Shown piece after piece: positions 40,529 to 52,889 of a stretch of 64,000 nt of DNA. Under the pieces are notes generated by a model, which saw only the letters and a list, made by a program, of their open reading frames with translations, was not told where the DNA came from and did no database searches. Every line of letters starts with the position of its first letter. Positions within the stretch are counted from its first letter, which is position 1. The position numbers were made by a program, and so were the translations under genes. Source of the stretch: Pagrus major (taxonomy: Eukaryota; Chordata; Actinopteri; Spariformes; Sparidae); contig NC_133224.1 in assembly GCF_040436345.1 (NCBI RefSeq), positions 8,982,741 to 9,046,740 of the forward strand. The letters run 5' to 3'.

Positions 40529-41096
40529 GCAGGATCTGAAGATGAAAATTAAATCTCTTACAAATGCCTGGGGTGACCTCTGTCATCACCTCAGTTTTTG
40601 TTGACACATCAATGTCCAAGAGTTCAGTTTTTTAAACGGCAGTTGGAGCTTTTTGTCCACAGCTATGTGGAAAAGCTCCTTAAAATGTTCGCCGACTGAA
40701 GCACTGTATATAAGATCACAATATCAAGAGTATCCTGTAAAAATGATAGCATTGAAATTATGTTGTAAAAGTTGTAAAAAGCTAAACTACTTAACACTGC
40801 GTCACAGCGCAAACCCACCGTGTGATTGCAATGATTCTATTTAAGTTATCCTGCTGATGTTAGTAGAACAAACATTCACATACAGTCACTTATTTCCAAA
40901 GTAATCCAATCATTTGATCATCTTCATATACACTTCTAGACATTTGTAAGGGGAAGGTCAAAACAGTGATAATCCAGATGTTTGTGTGTGTTGTACTGTA
41001 CAGTTTTATAGATAGTGCCTTGGAAGAAGGGTGGAGGAAAAGTGGTCTTCATTTTGATGGTTTGTTGTTTGTTGGGTTTTTTTTACGATTGTACAC

Positions 41097-41102
41097 AATA
41101 AA
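41097..41102 (+). terminator. cldn15: Polyadenylation signal of cldn15
   Basis: AATAAA in ACACAATAAAATGTG, about 570 bases after the recovered cldn15 stop and after a T-rich run. Confidence 0.6.
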
Positions 41103-41109
41103 ATGTGTT

Positions 41110-42806
41110 ATGCAAAACATTTCCATTTGATTTTTTTTATCCCTGTTGTCAATTAAGTCATGATTGTAACCTACTCAGTACAAATTACATGGACACCAGC
41201 ATATCAGACTATTTAGAGCTCATATCATGTGTTTTTAAATGTTAATTTTCTATTACATTACACATTTTTACAATTGAATTTGCAACAAAGTAGTTTTTTT
41301 CTTTCTGTATCTGTAAGATATATATAAAACAGTAATCCACTTCAACATTAAGAGACATTGTGTCATATATACGAGAAAAAAGTCACATAATTGTAAGATA
41401 CTAAATCATAATAGTGAGAGATGTAATAGTATAGCCATCATTAAGGACACTGAGGTCTCACAATAATGATAAAATAATATATTTATAAACACACTCACTA
41501 TTGAATAACACTTGTGAAACACTGAGTTGATTTTATGCAAAAAAAATGTTTTAGTGAAAAAACAGACATGTATACAAACACACGTAAATGCACTTGTAAA
41601 AAAAGGGTTGATCATAAACATAATAATGATACATCAACTAAATATAATTGTAAATATGTACCAACTAGAAAAGCACTCACTCATAGACCCTGGGCATCAA
41701 AATACGCCAGATCTTTGCATGAATCAAGCATTATTCCATGAGAAATTATGAAAAACGTCCTGTCTCGCAGAAAATGAAAATGAGCAAGAAATTCCTGGAT
41801 CTGTCCCTTTATCCAAATCCACACCAAAAGTCACTGGGGTCTATTCTGGGCTAAGACCCATCCTGCATCAAACTTTCGTGGCAATCCGTCAGGTAGTTTT
41901 TGTGTAATCCTGGTGACAAACCAACAAACCAATCAAAAAAACATACAAACGGACTCACATTACCTTCTTGGCGGAGGTAATAAAATTAGTAACATATTAT
42001 TAATAATAGCCCTACAGTAAGTATTCATTAATAATAATAATAATGAATGTAATCAATATGCACGCAAACATATAATTTAAACAGTAATAATCATGGAAAG
42101 AATAAGATTAAAAAAAACTGATAAATTGACTTTCGTATTGGCAGAAATAGTCCTCCAAGTTAACTTTCGTTTACCCATAAGTAAAAATACAGGACAAGTG
42201 CGTCCGGTTCTACTGGATCTTCAGATATTTACATGCAATCACTGTGAGTGATAATATGCACTGTGGCGACGCTCGGGTTAGCTTGGTCCATGCAGGGATG
42301 TGGGATCCGTGTTAAAATAGTCCGTCCAATGAGAGCGGCCCACGTTTCCAGACGAACACGGATGTGCGGCATGTGGACCAACCACGCGAATGTAGGGCAG
42401 AAAGGGAGGGGACGACGAGACCAGAGGCAGAAAGGTTTCGTGTACAAAGTGTACAGGGCCGTCAGCTGTTCAACTTCTCTATCATCATGTTACTTGAGGG
42501 TTTTTTAAGTTCAACTAGAGACCACTGAGTCAGCGTCAACGTCGGAAACTGCTGGTTAATCTTTTATAAGATTTCAGGTGGAACCTTTTAGCTGCGTGCC
42601 TCAGTTCCACACGGAGTACTTGTCAGACCGGGACCGTAAATAATATGCCGTCGTAGCTTGTTCCTGCGATCCGGCTGAGAAAAAAACATGAAGATTTAAC
42701 TCGGAACATCATCGTTTCAATGACACAAACCGGCATTTTGAGTCGACGTGAAAGCAGAGCTGTTAAATTCGCTGGTTCCGGTGTGAAAGCGTGAATAAGT
42801 CCAGTG
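41110..42806. other. Spacer between cldn15 and dnajc3
   Basis: The left part is AT-rich without genes and contains the dispersed repeat at 41790-41985. From about 42240 the sequence becomes richer in CpG (GCGACGCTCGGG, GGGGACGACGAGACC, GTCAGCGTCAACGTCGG), which fits the promoter and 5' UTR of dnajc3. ER-stress elements of the CCAAT-N9-CCACG type were looked for by eye and not found in clear form. Confidence 0.5.
41790..41985 (+). repeat. Teleost repeat 3' end (CGGAGGTAAT family)
   Basis: CCTGGATCTGTCCCTTTATC, AAAGTCACTGGGGTCTATTC, CATCAAACTTTCGTGGCAAT, TAGTTTTTGTGTAATCCTG, ACAAACCAACAAACC and CTTCTTGGCGGAGGTAATA. This is the cleanest of three copies in the window, with a short AAAC-rich tail rather than a long expansion. 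Confidence 0.65.
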
Positions 42807-45800
42807 ATGGATTCGTGTCGGCGGACAGGACTCAGCGGGGTCCTGTGCTCCCTGTCACTGCTCTGTGTCATCCTGGACATCCAGCTGGACGGTAAGGCTG
42901 ACTTTAAATAACAAATATAAGTTTTTAAAGGCCTTCTCTAACACAAGGACACATTTTTCTAGACGTTTCCAGCTTCGTCCTGGTCGCCAAAAGTTTCCGA
43001 AACTGCCCTGAAATGTTAGCTTACCTAGGTTGGGTTACAGTTACCTCCCGCCCATCCAAGACCTGCTCTGAATCACAGTCAGGGCCAGATTGTTCCTCAG
43101 ATATAGACTTTATTCAGGCTGCAGCAGCAAAATGTAACAGGTGTAGGACATATTTAAGAGTTGTAGGAACAGGTGGTGTATTTACAGTAATTACAGGCTC
43201 TGCTTGGGACTCCACACCTCTGTTGTTACCTGTAAAGAAAACCATAATGGTCTACTTGTTTACACACAACACATATCTGAAATATTAGGAGGATATGGTT
43301 TGAATGAGGACTGCTGGATTCATGTTTTTGGATTATTTTTCACGTCACTTGATCATTCATTTTCATATTCAAATTACTTGTTTTGTCCAATCAGCATTAG
43401 AGCTGGTCGATATTATCAGCTGATATCGGCTTATCACAGATATATCGGTATCGGCATATATGTTCACCAGTACATGCCGATATGAAAAAGATGCTTAGGG
43501 TAATTTTTGATTAGCTATATTTATTGTTTCACTGCACTTGGACAACAAAGTCTGTTGTTAAAATGTAAAATATCTGGCCTCAGTTACATACGCATCGTTG
43601 TCTTTTTAGGGATCATTGCAAACATGTGTGTGTATATAAGAATATCCACCGATGTATCAATATCTGAATTTTTGTACTCACTAATATCGGTATTGGCATC
43701 TGCCCCAAAAATCCAGCATCAGTCGGGCTCTAATCAGTAGTCTAAACCCCAAACATTTTAAAATGATAATACAAAACTCTTATTTGCCTAAATGTAGATG
43801 AGGATTTTTTATCTCAATCGACTAATCATTTCAGCCCAAGATAAAATCCTCTATCACGGTGTACACCATAGTATACCACATTGTACTGTGGTACTCATAT
43901 ATAGTGATTTAAGACATTGATTTGAAAATGAATGCCATTTTTTAATTTGATGATAAGCTCCTTGAGATTCCCCATCTTGTTTTCAAGGTTTCCCTCAAAA
44001 TAAGTTGATAGATAATAAAAAATGTTCAATATTGCCATAAAGCACTCCTGCTCACATTGCCAACAATGTCTTAATGTACCAAGAGATGAAGAACTGGACA
44101 CCATGGAGTAAACTGTACGGCTAAATCTCTGACATTTAACAAATTAAATCATGTCATGGTGTGTAACATCTTTTTCCTCAACCCTATATTATATAATATA
44201 ATATAATATAATATAATATAATATAATATAGTATAATACATACAATAAAGTAAAGTTGGTTATCATTCTTGCGTTTTCTTAACCCAATTTTCTAATACTT
44301 ATGATGTACTACTGTAATGTAAAATGACACAGAGACAGACAGACAGACAGACAGACAGACTCAGACAGACAGACAGACAAAATTAAGCTCCAACATGTTC
44401 TGCTGCTTTCTTTGTCACTGATATATTTCTAGCGGGGCTCAAGCACTGTCTTGTGTTACAGGGGTCTTGGGGGCGACTCATGTTGAGATCGAGCACCACC
44501 TGGAGATGGGCCGCAAACTTTTGGCTGCTGGTCAGCTGGCTGAAGCCTTGTCCCACTACCACTCTGCTGTGGGTAAGGTTACACACAGACATGCAGACAC
44601 ACACACACTGACACACATTTATACTCTCACCGCTGGCTGACATTTTCAGTGTCTGCTCCAGTAATGCCTGCCCTCGCTCACACTTCCACTTAACTTTCTT
44701 GCCCCAAATCATGTCTCTCAGTACAGACGAAAGAATTGAGTGTTCATTGCATTTTGCAGAGGGAGACTCGAAGAATTACCTGACCTACTACAAGCGGGCT
44801 GCGGTGTTCCTGGCGATGGGAAAATCCAAATCCGCCCTGCCAGACCTGACCAAAGCCATCCAGCTCAAGCCTGACTTCCTGGCTGTAAGTTATCGTGATC
44901 ACAACCAGAACAACTCGCGTTCTTCAGAAAATAGTTTCATTTTTTGTGTCCACATGCTCATATTTCTTTTGTTCTCTCTTTTGTCCTCCTCTTCTTGTCA
45001 TCCCGCCCCGTTACGCTCCACGTTCAGGCCAGGTTGCAGAGAGGGAATATCCTGTTAAAGCAGGGCAACACCCAGGAGGCCAGGGAGGACTTTGAAGCGG
45101 TGGTAAGTTTAAGTCCCAAACCTCTGCTGTTTTACCTGAAAAGGCCAGAATAATGCATGTGATTGAAAGAGGAATCTACCTGGTTTTTTTAGCTGGAGCG
45201 CTCTCCAGATCATGAGGAAGCTCAGGACCAGCTGATGAGAGCAAACGAGCTGGAGGAGCTGCAGGAGGAGGCCCATGCTGCGTATCACCAAGGGGACTAT
45301 AGTGCTACCATCAGCATACTGGAGAGAGTCATTGAGGTGTGTTTCTAGCTGTATTGTTGGTATTATGTACCATTATACGTCAAATAACTGTCAAAAAATA
45401 TGGTGTCTTTTGCTGTCGAGTTGAATTAGTTTGCCCTCTTCAGATCTCACCCTGGGATCCTGAGTCGCGGGAGCTCCGTGCAGAATGTTACATCCGAATG
45501 GGGGATCCACAGAAAGCCATCCAGGATCTGACCCCGACAACGAGGCTACGCAACGATAACCGCGCCGCCTTCCTGAAGCTCAGCATGCTGCACTACACCC
45601 TCGGAGAGCACCACGAGTCCCTCAAGTGAGCTTTGTTTGTAGGAATAAACAAAACTACGCTGATCCGATCGGCAGAGTCATGCAAACGAAGCCGATTTTC
45701 ATATCGAGAGCATCTGTTGTTTTTCTGGAGGCAAACTCAGCTTCTCACTTTCTGTTCTTCACTTCACTTCACTTTCTTTCTGTGTAGTCACATCCGAGAG

Positions 45801-48648
45801 TGTCTGAAGCTGGACCAGGACGACAAAGAGTGTTTCAGCCACTACAAGCAGGTGAAAAAGCTCAGCAAGCAGCTGGACTCGGCAGAGGAGCTGATTCACA
45901 TGGAGAGGTCGGTACTTATTGATGAATAAAAGTATAACACAATAATAAATATGCCTTTATAGGCACCAAAAATAATTAAAAGAATTTATAAAATGTGACA
46001 AATTGATATTTCTATTTTAAATTTGCTTCTGTATTTACTTACCTATTTAATTTTCCTTTTTATTTATTACTTTATTCATTTTTAAATGTATTTATTTCTC
46101 TATTATTTTCTCTTTTGCACAACTTTTCGCTTATTGGTTGATCGATATCAAATTGCATAGACCAAGAAAATCGATTTATGTCACATTTTATAAATAAATG
46201 AACGTCCATGTTTATTTCTAATATGAAGTTTTGGTGCATTTAATGCCACGTTAATGCATTTATTGAGTCATTATTTTTTGTATTCATGTATTTTTGATTT
46301 TTTGATTTTTAGGATTTGTGGTCCTCCTTACACTAAAATGTAATGTTTATATGCACGTAACACATTTGTATGTGTCTTTTTGAAAGAAAAAAAAATCAAT
46401 TCATGCTGAGTTCTACACAGATGCATGCAAACCCTCATAATCAATTAGTTCCAGTGGTTTTATTAGTCAAGATTCACATCCTGCGTGTGATTCCTGGTCT
46501 TTTAATATCTTGTTGACGCTGAAATACAAGAAGTAACACTTGCAACCTCACTATCCTTAATCCTTAATCCTTAATAACGACACTCCCTGGATTTTCTTTT
46601 TACGTACAATTAGGTATCAGGAAGCCATTGATAAGTATGACTCGGTGATGAAGACGGAGCCGAATGTCCCGTACTACACCAACCTGGCCAAAGAGAGGAT
46701 CTGCTACTGCCTTGTCAAGGTGAGACAGCCCGCATCAACCTCTGTTGACTGTAAACTTTCTCTGTGATAAATGATACAGAATATCTGATATTAGCCAACA
46801 TGAAATTATACTTTTTAAAGATAGTGTGAGGTTGGGTATTTCTTTTTTGACCTCAGCTAGCATCGAACTTGCCCATCCAACTGCTCTGCCAACACAGTAT
46901 CCCTCTGTCCTGCTAACTTTAGATAAGGCTGGCTCATGACGCGATAGATGTGTGTTCAGAGGCTCACCAGAGAGACCCCCGAAACGCCAACGTCCTCCGA
47001 GACCGAGCTGAGGCTTACATCCTGAACCAGGAATACGAGAAAGGTAAGAGGACTCGCTCTTCTCTGTGACAGTTTACTGAGGTGAACTGGCCTGAATGTG
47101 CTGAAAAACTGAAAAGAAAACTATGCACTCTTATCTGAAATACAAATAAAAATCAGAAATACTGTAGATGTATGCATGTTAGTAGGATATCCATGGTTTT
47201 AAGATATATAAAACACAGATTCAGAAGATTAATTAATAGATTGTCGTCTTTTTTGGTTATTCACCCTTCAAAATAAAATCATGTGAAACTTATTCAGTCC
47301 AAATAGATGTTAGTTTGAAGCAGGATCAGTGTCAATGTGTTTAATTTAGGATTTAATTGTGCTATGAAAGGCAAATAAGTAATTTTAAAACAAAATTAGG
47401 TATCGTCCAGTAGCAATCAGAGCAAAAATGTGGTAGTCAGACATTTATTTTGTGATGTGTGTTTCCTTTTTAGCCGTGGAGGACTACCAAGAGGCGAGAG
47501 AGTTTGACGACACCCCCGAAATAAGAGAAGGGCTGGAGCGGGCACAGAAACTGCTCAAAGTCTCTCGTAAGAGGGATTACTACAAGATCCTCGGGGTCAG
47601 CAGGTAACCAGCCTAACCAGTGTTGTAACGTACAGTGTTAACTTTCTCTCGACTGGCAACAAACACAAATTACTCCAAATAACTCGAACTTTGTTTCCCT
47701 CAGGAGTGCAAACAAGCAGGAGATTATCAAGGCGTACAGGAAGCTGGCGCAGCAGTGGCACCCCGACAACTTTCAGTCCGAGACTGAGAAGAAAGAAGCG
47801 GAAAAGAAGTTTATCGACATTGCGTCGGCTAAAGAGGTCCTCACCGACCCAGGTCAGGAGCCGACATGGCTATTTGTAATTTTAGGAACACAGTTTTGCT
47901 TTCTTTCAGTGTCTTTTTGTTAAGGGAAACTCAGTGAGTCTGTTCTCTGGTCTCTCTTGAAAAAAAACAAAAACACGAGGAAACAGCTAGCATGGCTCCG
48001 TCCAATGTAACAAAATCCACCCACAAGCTCATTGTTTAACATATAACATTTCATTACTTCACTTAAAGGTGCAATATGTAAGAATTTTAATTGAAAGTTA
48101 GCATGCTAGCATGGTTGGTTCCTGTGCCAGACTATTTCCTGGTAAGCTAAGCTAACCAGTTGCTGGCTTTGGCTTCATATTGAACGCAGAGATATGGGAG
48201 TGGTATTGATCTTCTCATCCCAATCTCGTCAAGACTTAAGTTTGTTCAACCAAAATTCTTCCATGTTGCACCTTTTTAAAATAAACGTGTGGCTCTTTAG
48301 TCACGAACAATCCTTAGTTGACCGTCAGACTGTGACGGTGTTCTTCCAGAGTTAAACAGTTAGTAAAAAACACACGCGCTAACCTTCAGAGAATCATAAT
48401 AAATATAAGAAAACTGAACTGGTAAAGTACTAAATTAAAGCAAAATTTAGCTCTCACTGTCTTAAACTTGTCCCTCCCTTCTTCTTCCCATCTTCTTGCC
48501 AGAAATGAGGCAGAAGTTCGACGCCGGCGAGGATCCCCTGGACCCGGAAAACCAGCAAGGTGGAGGAGGAGGAGGATCCGCCTGGCCCTTCCACTTTGAC
48601 CCCTTTCAGTCTGGCGGCAGCTTCCACTTCAAGTTCCACCAAAACTAG
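42807..48648 (+). CDS. dnajc3: DnaJ homolog subfamily C member 3 (P58IPK)
   Basis: Twelve exons: 42807-42891, 44462-44572, 44760-44884, 45028-45102, 45193-45336, 45444-45625, 45788-45907, 46614-46719, 46923-47043, 47474-47603, 47704-47852 and 48503-48648. All join in phase to give 497 residues (human DNAJC3 has 504). It is an ER-lumen co-chaperone for BiP, induced by the unfolded protein response and known as an inhibitor of PERK/PKR. Residues 1-28 contain a hydrophobic signal peptide. TPR repeats follow from HHLEMGRKLLAAGQLAEAL to about residue 380. The J domain starts near RDYYKILGVS (about 390) and has HPD at 419-421. The C-terminus is Gly-rich and ends FHFKFHQN with no KDEL-type signal, as in the mammalian protein. 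The exon 7 donor is GTCGGT, weaker than the others. Teleosts have two paralogues (a and b); which one this is cannot be told by eye. Confidence 0.96.
43398..43732. mobile_element. hAT-like MITE with 8-bp target duplication
   Basis: Starts TAGAGCTGGTCGATATTATC and ends TCAGTCGGGCTCTA, a short inverted repeat. The flanking octamers are ATCAGCAT and ATCAGTAG, a near match fitting the 8-bp duplication of hAT elements. The interior is rich in ATATCGG words. A related copy spans about 62805-63076. It lies in dnajc3 intron 1. Confidence 0.7.
44188..44378. repeat. ATAAT and ACAG microsatellites
   Basis: A (TATAA)n tract at about 44188-44232 is followed by an (ACAG)n tract at about 44333-44378, both in dnajc3 intron 1 shortly upstream of exon 2. 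Confidence 0.85.
48063..48280. repeat. TTAAAGGTGCAATATGTAAG-ended MITE carrying GCTAGC-rich sequence
   Basis: The left end TTAAAGGTGCAATATG is mirrored by CATGTTGCACCTTTTTAA at the right. The interior contains TAGCATGCTAGCATGG, AAGCTAAGCTAACCAG and TGGGAGTGGTATTGATCTTC, shared in part with 11400-11750. It sits in the last intron of dnajc3. Confidence 0.55.
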
Positions 48649-50396
48649 AGAGGAGAACTTGAAGACCACGAGGGGGGAGGGGGGGGTGCGGGTACATTGG
48701 GGGAAGACCAACGTTGGATTTACGGAGAAGTCTTCCTCGGTACTCGTGCTTCATCTTGGACACAGTTTTGTCGGCTACTTGAAACTTTGATTTTTAATAC
48801 GGTGAAAAATGACCACAAGGACCTCACTGTGGCGACGGAATGAACTTGTCGCTGTCGAACAAAATGAAGTCTCGCCTCAACACTCCTTAGGAACGGAGAG
48901 GTGGTGTTTGAAAGCAGTCGATGTGTCTCTGCTCTGATTACTCATTTCTTTCTTTGTGCCATTCTTTGAACCTTTTATCGAGAGCCTGTTTTGTTTTGAA
49001 TGCAGTAGCTCCTGCTTGGACATGACATAGGAGGACTGTCAGTGTGTTGGTTTCTGCTCACAGTATTCTTTAAGAGGATTTACATGTTTACTGATCTCAG
49101 TCTATATTTTTGACCATGTCAAACCAAGATTTTTTATACATGACGACATCAGGAGGCATGCTGTTGAGCTTCTATGGTCATGGCAAGTAGGTGAGACTTC
49201 AGCACTATTAAAGGAAACTTGTGGGTGTTAAAGTTTTGAAATCCTATGGATCTTAAATCAGTGCCGCTCTGTGATTGTGTGAGTTTGTTTCAAATTTCCT
49301 GTTTGTTTTTCCTGCAGCTATCTAATTGGAATAATGTGTGAATTCTGTACGTGGGTGGAAATATTGTATCCTCAACCGGCTATATCTCAAACTCCAAACA
49401 TTATGGATGTAACTGATATTGGAAACTTGGTTAAAACTCCATATTACGGTATGAAAAACAGTTCTGAACAAAAGCATATTTCACTCTTTTCCTTTTCACC
49501 CATTTCAGAGCACATCTGTGAAAACTTGCACTTTTACTCTTTCGTTTGAAAAAACCACTCCAGATATTTTCCACCCTTGAAATGTTACTGCAGGCTTTTT
49601 AAAAGCCTTTCAAAGACTCTTTCTAAACCAAGTGTGTCTTCAGTGGATGTCTGAGAGCCTTGTTTATGAAAGAGTTTACAGAAAAGTGGTCTAGTGGAAC
49701 TCCTGCAGGATATTGTGTGCATCTTTTTAAATGAGGCTTCAGTTTAACAGCCAGGAAAGACACAACAGTTTAACTATAAACGAAGACGGCGTTCTTTTTA
49801 AGATTTGACCTTTTGTGCACAAACTTAAGTTATTTTGCCATTAATAGCTTACGGATACTTTTATGACTGTAACGGCTTTGAATCCTATTTACTGCTCGAC
49901 TGTGTGAACCAAATGTGATGAGCTGTTTGGTATTTAAATTGACTGAGTGAGACAGTTTTGTTTCCGGGTTTTCTTTAAAGGTTTTCTCCTGTTAGTGGCT
50001 TCAATTTTACTGTTGCCAAACTGAATCAGCTGACATGCTCAAGCGTATTAAAAAACTGAAACAATCCATGTTTGTCCCAATTTCTGGATGCATGTATGAA
50101 AGGTAGAGTTGCAGGACAGCTCCCCCTGCAGCTAAAAGCTTGTAACTGATTGTTAGAGAAGCTGAAGCAGGATAGTTTTACAATTTAAGGTATTTTTCCC
50201 CTCAATTTCTCTCCTTTCTTTCCCCTAGTGTACTCCACCAATTTAAGATTGTGCTGCTATAATGTTATCAGACTCACGAGGGACAGCTAAAAAAAAAGGA
50301 TTAAAATTGATGCAGCAGAACCAGAACCACCCTTTTTGCCAAAACTTGGCACCTACAGTACCCACGATGCAACTTAAATCTGTGGATTTTTCCCTA

Positions 50397-50402
50397 AATA
50401 AA
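50397..50402 (+). terminator. dnajc3: Candidate distal polyadenylation signal of dnajc3
   Basis: AATAAA in CCCTAAATAAACATG, about 1.75 kb after the dnajc3 stop. I saw no earlier canonical AATAAA, so the 3' UTR may be long. naa38 is transcribed toward it, so the two genes end tail to tail within about 450 bases. Confidence 0.4.
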
Positions 50403-50844
50403 CATGTGGCACCTTACGTATTATTATATATACCGCCTAGAAATGAGTCGAAAAAGAAGTGATAATTTGAGTCAACTTTCTCTCCATTTTTGCCAACATT
50501 TAACAAAGTCTCAAATACAGCCATACATTTTAGAACATCATGTAACAAAGACGTTTACTGCACACGCACGCACGCACGCACACACACACAGCTGCTGTTT
50601 GCCCACACTTTTCACACACGTCACTGCAAATGGACACATCTTCAAGCATAGAGGGAATGGCTAAATCCAGAATATTCACACAGGAGTTCTGTATCTGCAT
50701 CTGTAGAGGTGAAGCGACTGATTAAAATCCTCCATGGAAGATGTCCGCTCTCCTTAAGAGCTCAGCCGCAGCCGTACAGCCGGCTCGCAGAGAGACAGTC
50801 ACACTGAGAGCTGCTGAGTGTCGTCCTAACGGGGCAAAGCGTCA

Positions 50845-52157
50845 TCAATGGGTAGCTCCAAATCCTTGTGTGTCCTCCAGACTGTCTGCCTCCACCTCAA
50901 TGGATACCACGTGGTGACCGGGGATCATGGCCAGGCCTAGGACTCTGGGTTCCCCTTGGGAGAATGTGTCTAAAGAGAAAAAAACATAATGTTTGTTATT
51001 TAAAGGGTGTGAATCCATCGTCATCCTTTTAGATCTCTCTAAGGTGTTTAACACAAATGCACAATGATTTTTGGGTTTAATCTTGTGAGAAAATGTTGTT
51101 TATAGCAGGTTACATTTTAAAGACTATTGTGCTGACTAAAAGCATGCAGTAGCCAAAATCCCATGACTTTAAAAATCAGACAAAAAGACAAAAACATGAG
51201 CGTTCAAGAGTTGACTTCTGTTTAACCTCTGATGATGATGTCACATGGCAGCCATGCAAGAGGTGGCATCCTATGATTAGAAAAGCTCAAAACTTGTTCA
51301 TGTTTCAAACTAACCCTCAATCTCCCTCTTTAATACCACGTGTCTCCTTGCAGGAAATACCTTGTAGGAGGCGAGGAAAGGCGATGAGGAAGTTAAATAA
51401 CAGCAGTAATGAATAATATTTAGCTAGTTTGTCTTAAGTCTTCACTGACCTGTGGATTTGAGGAACTCCTGAGCTGATCCCAGGATGACATTGCAGTCTC
51501 GGTCTGTGCAGAGGAAAAGCCCCACCAGGGTCCGTCCGTCTGTCATGCGGATCCTCATGTTCTTGTTCAGGAGCCCCTCTAGTTTCTGCCTGGCCTGAGA
51601 CGAAGAGGACACTTCAGACTGCACCTGGGTGTGGACAGAGATGTGACACACTTAACTATCATTGAGTTTAATGCTGAAGCAGTCAGATTGGCAGAATGCA
51701 TTTGCTTTAAAAACACATTAATCTGGTGTGGAAGTCACCCGATATTAGAAAACATTTTAAATTGCAGCCCTATTAAGTTTCACCTGGGTGCTGCCTGGTT
51801 AGCGTGAAGTTAAAGGTTATTATTCATAACTGCATCAATATACTGTGTGCTCATTTTGATAATATAAATAGCTATTTAGATGCCAAGCTTAAGTAGCTTA
51901 ATGCTTGCCAATGTTTTCTGTTAAATGTAGGAATAGTTTTAACAGATGACAGATCCATAAGCTAGCTAATTTGTTAGCCGCCGCCTAACATTAAAGTACA
52001 CCGGAAGCCGCGATAACGACGGAGTATGTGTTGAGAAAATTATTTTCTTCCCTTAATGACACGTCAGAAAGTGTGAAGAATCATGTAAAACTGAGAAATT
52101 AAAGAGGAAACTACTTACATGAGTCGAAGGACCATTTTCCTCAATCATTGTTGCCAT
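50845..52157 (-). CDS. naa38: N-alpha-acetyltransferase 38, NatC auxiliary subunit
   Basis: Three exons on the minus strand: 52157-52119, 51624-51450 and 50969-50845, giving 112 residues. NAA38 (LSMD1) is the small Sm-like subunit of NatC, the complex with NAA30 and NAA35 that acetylates N-terminal Met followed by a hydrophobic residue. The core [20 protein letters not shown] then [20 protein letters not shown], and [20 protein letters not shown], is nearly identical to the mammalian protein and forms the LSM fold (about residues 28-100). The N-terminus is short: [13 protein letters not shown] from exon 1. A second Met at position 4 could also serve as start. The C-terminus is [14 protein letters not shown]. 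In human, NAA38 and CHD3 are neighbours in 17p13, matching chd3 6 kb away here. Confidence 0.95.
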
Positions 52158-52814
52158 AACCCCTTCCTCTATTCTTACATTTGCAGGCGGAGCAGTTTTT
52201 CTGACGGACCAGCTAAACCGGAAACACAGTACCTTTTTTTTCTTTCTTTAAGGGGAGCGACACCATCACGATAAAGATGTAATGTAATGTATTGTAACGT
52301 TCAGGTTTAGCATGAAAATATAGAATTAGAAAAAACATATCAGTAGAGTATTACTGTAGAAAGAAAACACGATTAACGGAACTTTATTAAATGTAGGAAT
52401 TTATTGCGAAAGCACATTGTCACACTTGACCTTTAGGAACTTCAGCTACAGCAACCTCAAATGTTGGGTAATTACAAAAGATCATTATCTGAAGGCGTTA
52501 ATCCTGAGCAAGATAAGAAAAGATAAGACAAGATATTATAAGACTTAATGGATGATCTCGGAGTGGTTAAAACTCAAAGTAGATGTAGATACAAGATTAT
52601 AACTCCACCTGTTATGGATCTATGACTCGTTTTACAGTCATTTATTTATTTTCCTGTTCTTTTGAAGAAGTGCAAGCTTTTATTTATAGAAGATAATTCT
52701 TTTTTCATAAGATTTTCATTTAATTCTGTCACAATCATGCTTTCACCAACTGGCAACTTACATCGTGGACATAAGCCTCTTCTTTTATGTCAAGAAAAAA
52801 AAAGAAAAAGTGAC

Positions 52815-52831
52815 CGTCCCTGGGTGGGCTC

Positions 52832-52882
<51 letters not shown>

Positions 52883-52888
52883 AGAGAC
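52815..52888 (-). tRNA. tRNA-Asn (GTT)
   Basis: The 74-nt minus-strand sequence folds as a full cloverleaf. The acceptor stem GTCTCTG pairs with CAGGGAC; the D-arm box A is TGGCGCAATCGG; anticodon GTT lies at 52854-52852; and box B is GGTTCGAGCC. A run of T follows on the minus strand just past the 3' end (from the A-rich 52796-52809), a normal RNA polymerase III terminator. No intron is present. It lies about 660 bases upstream of the naa38 start on the same strand. It looks functional. Confidence 0.95.
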
Positions 52889-52889
52889 A

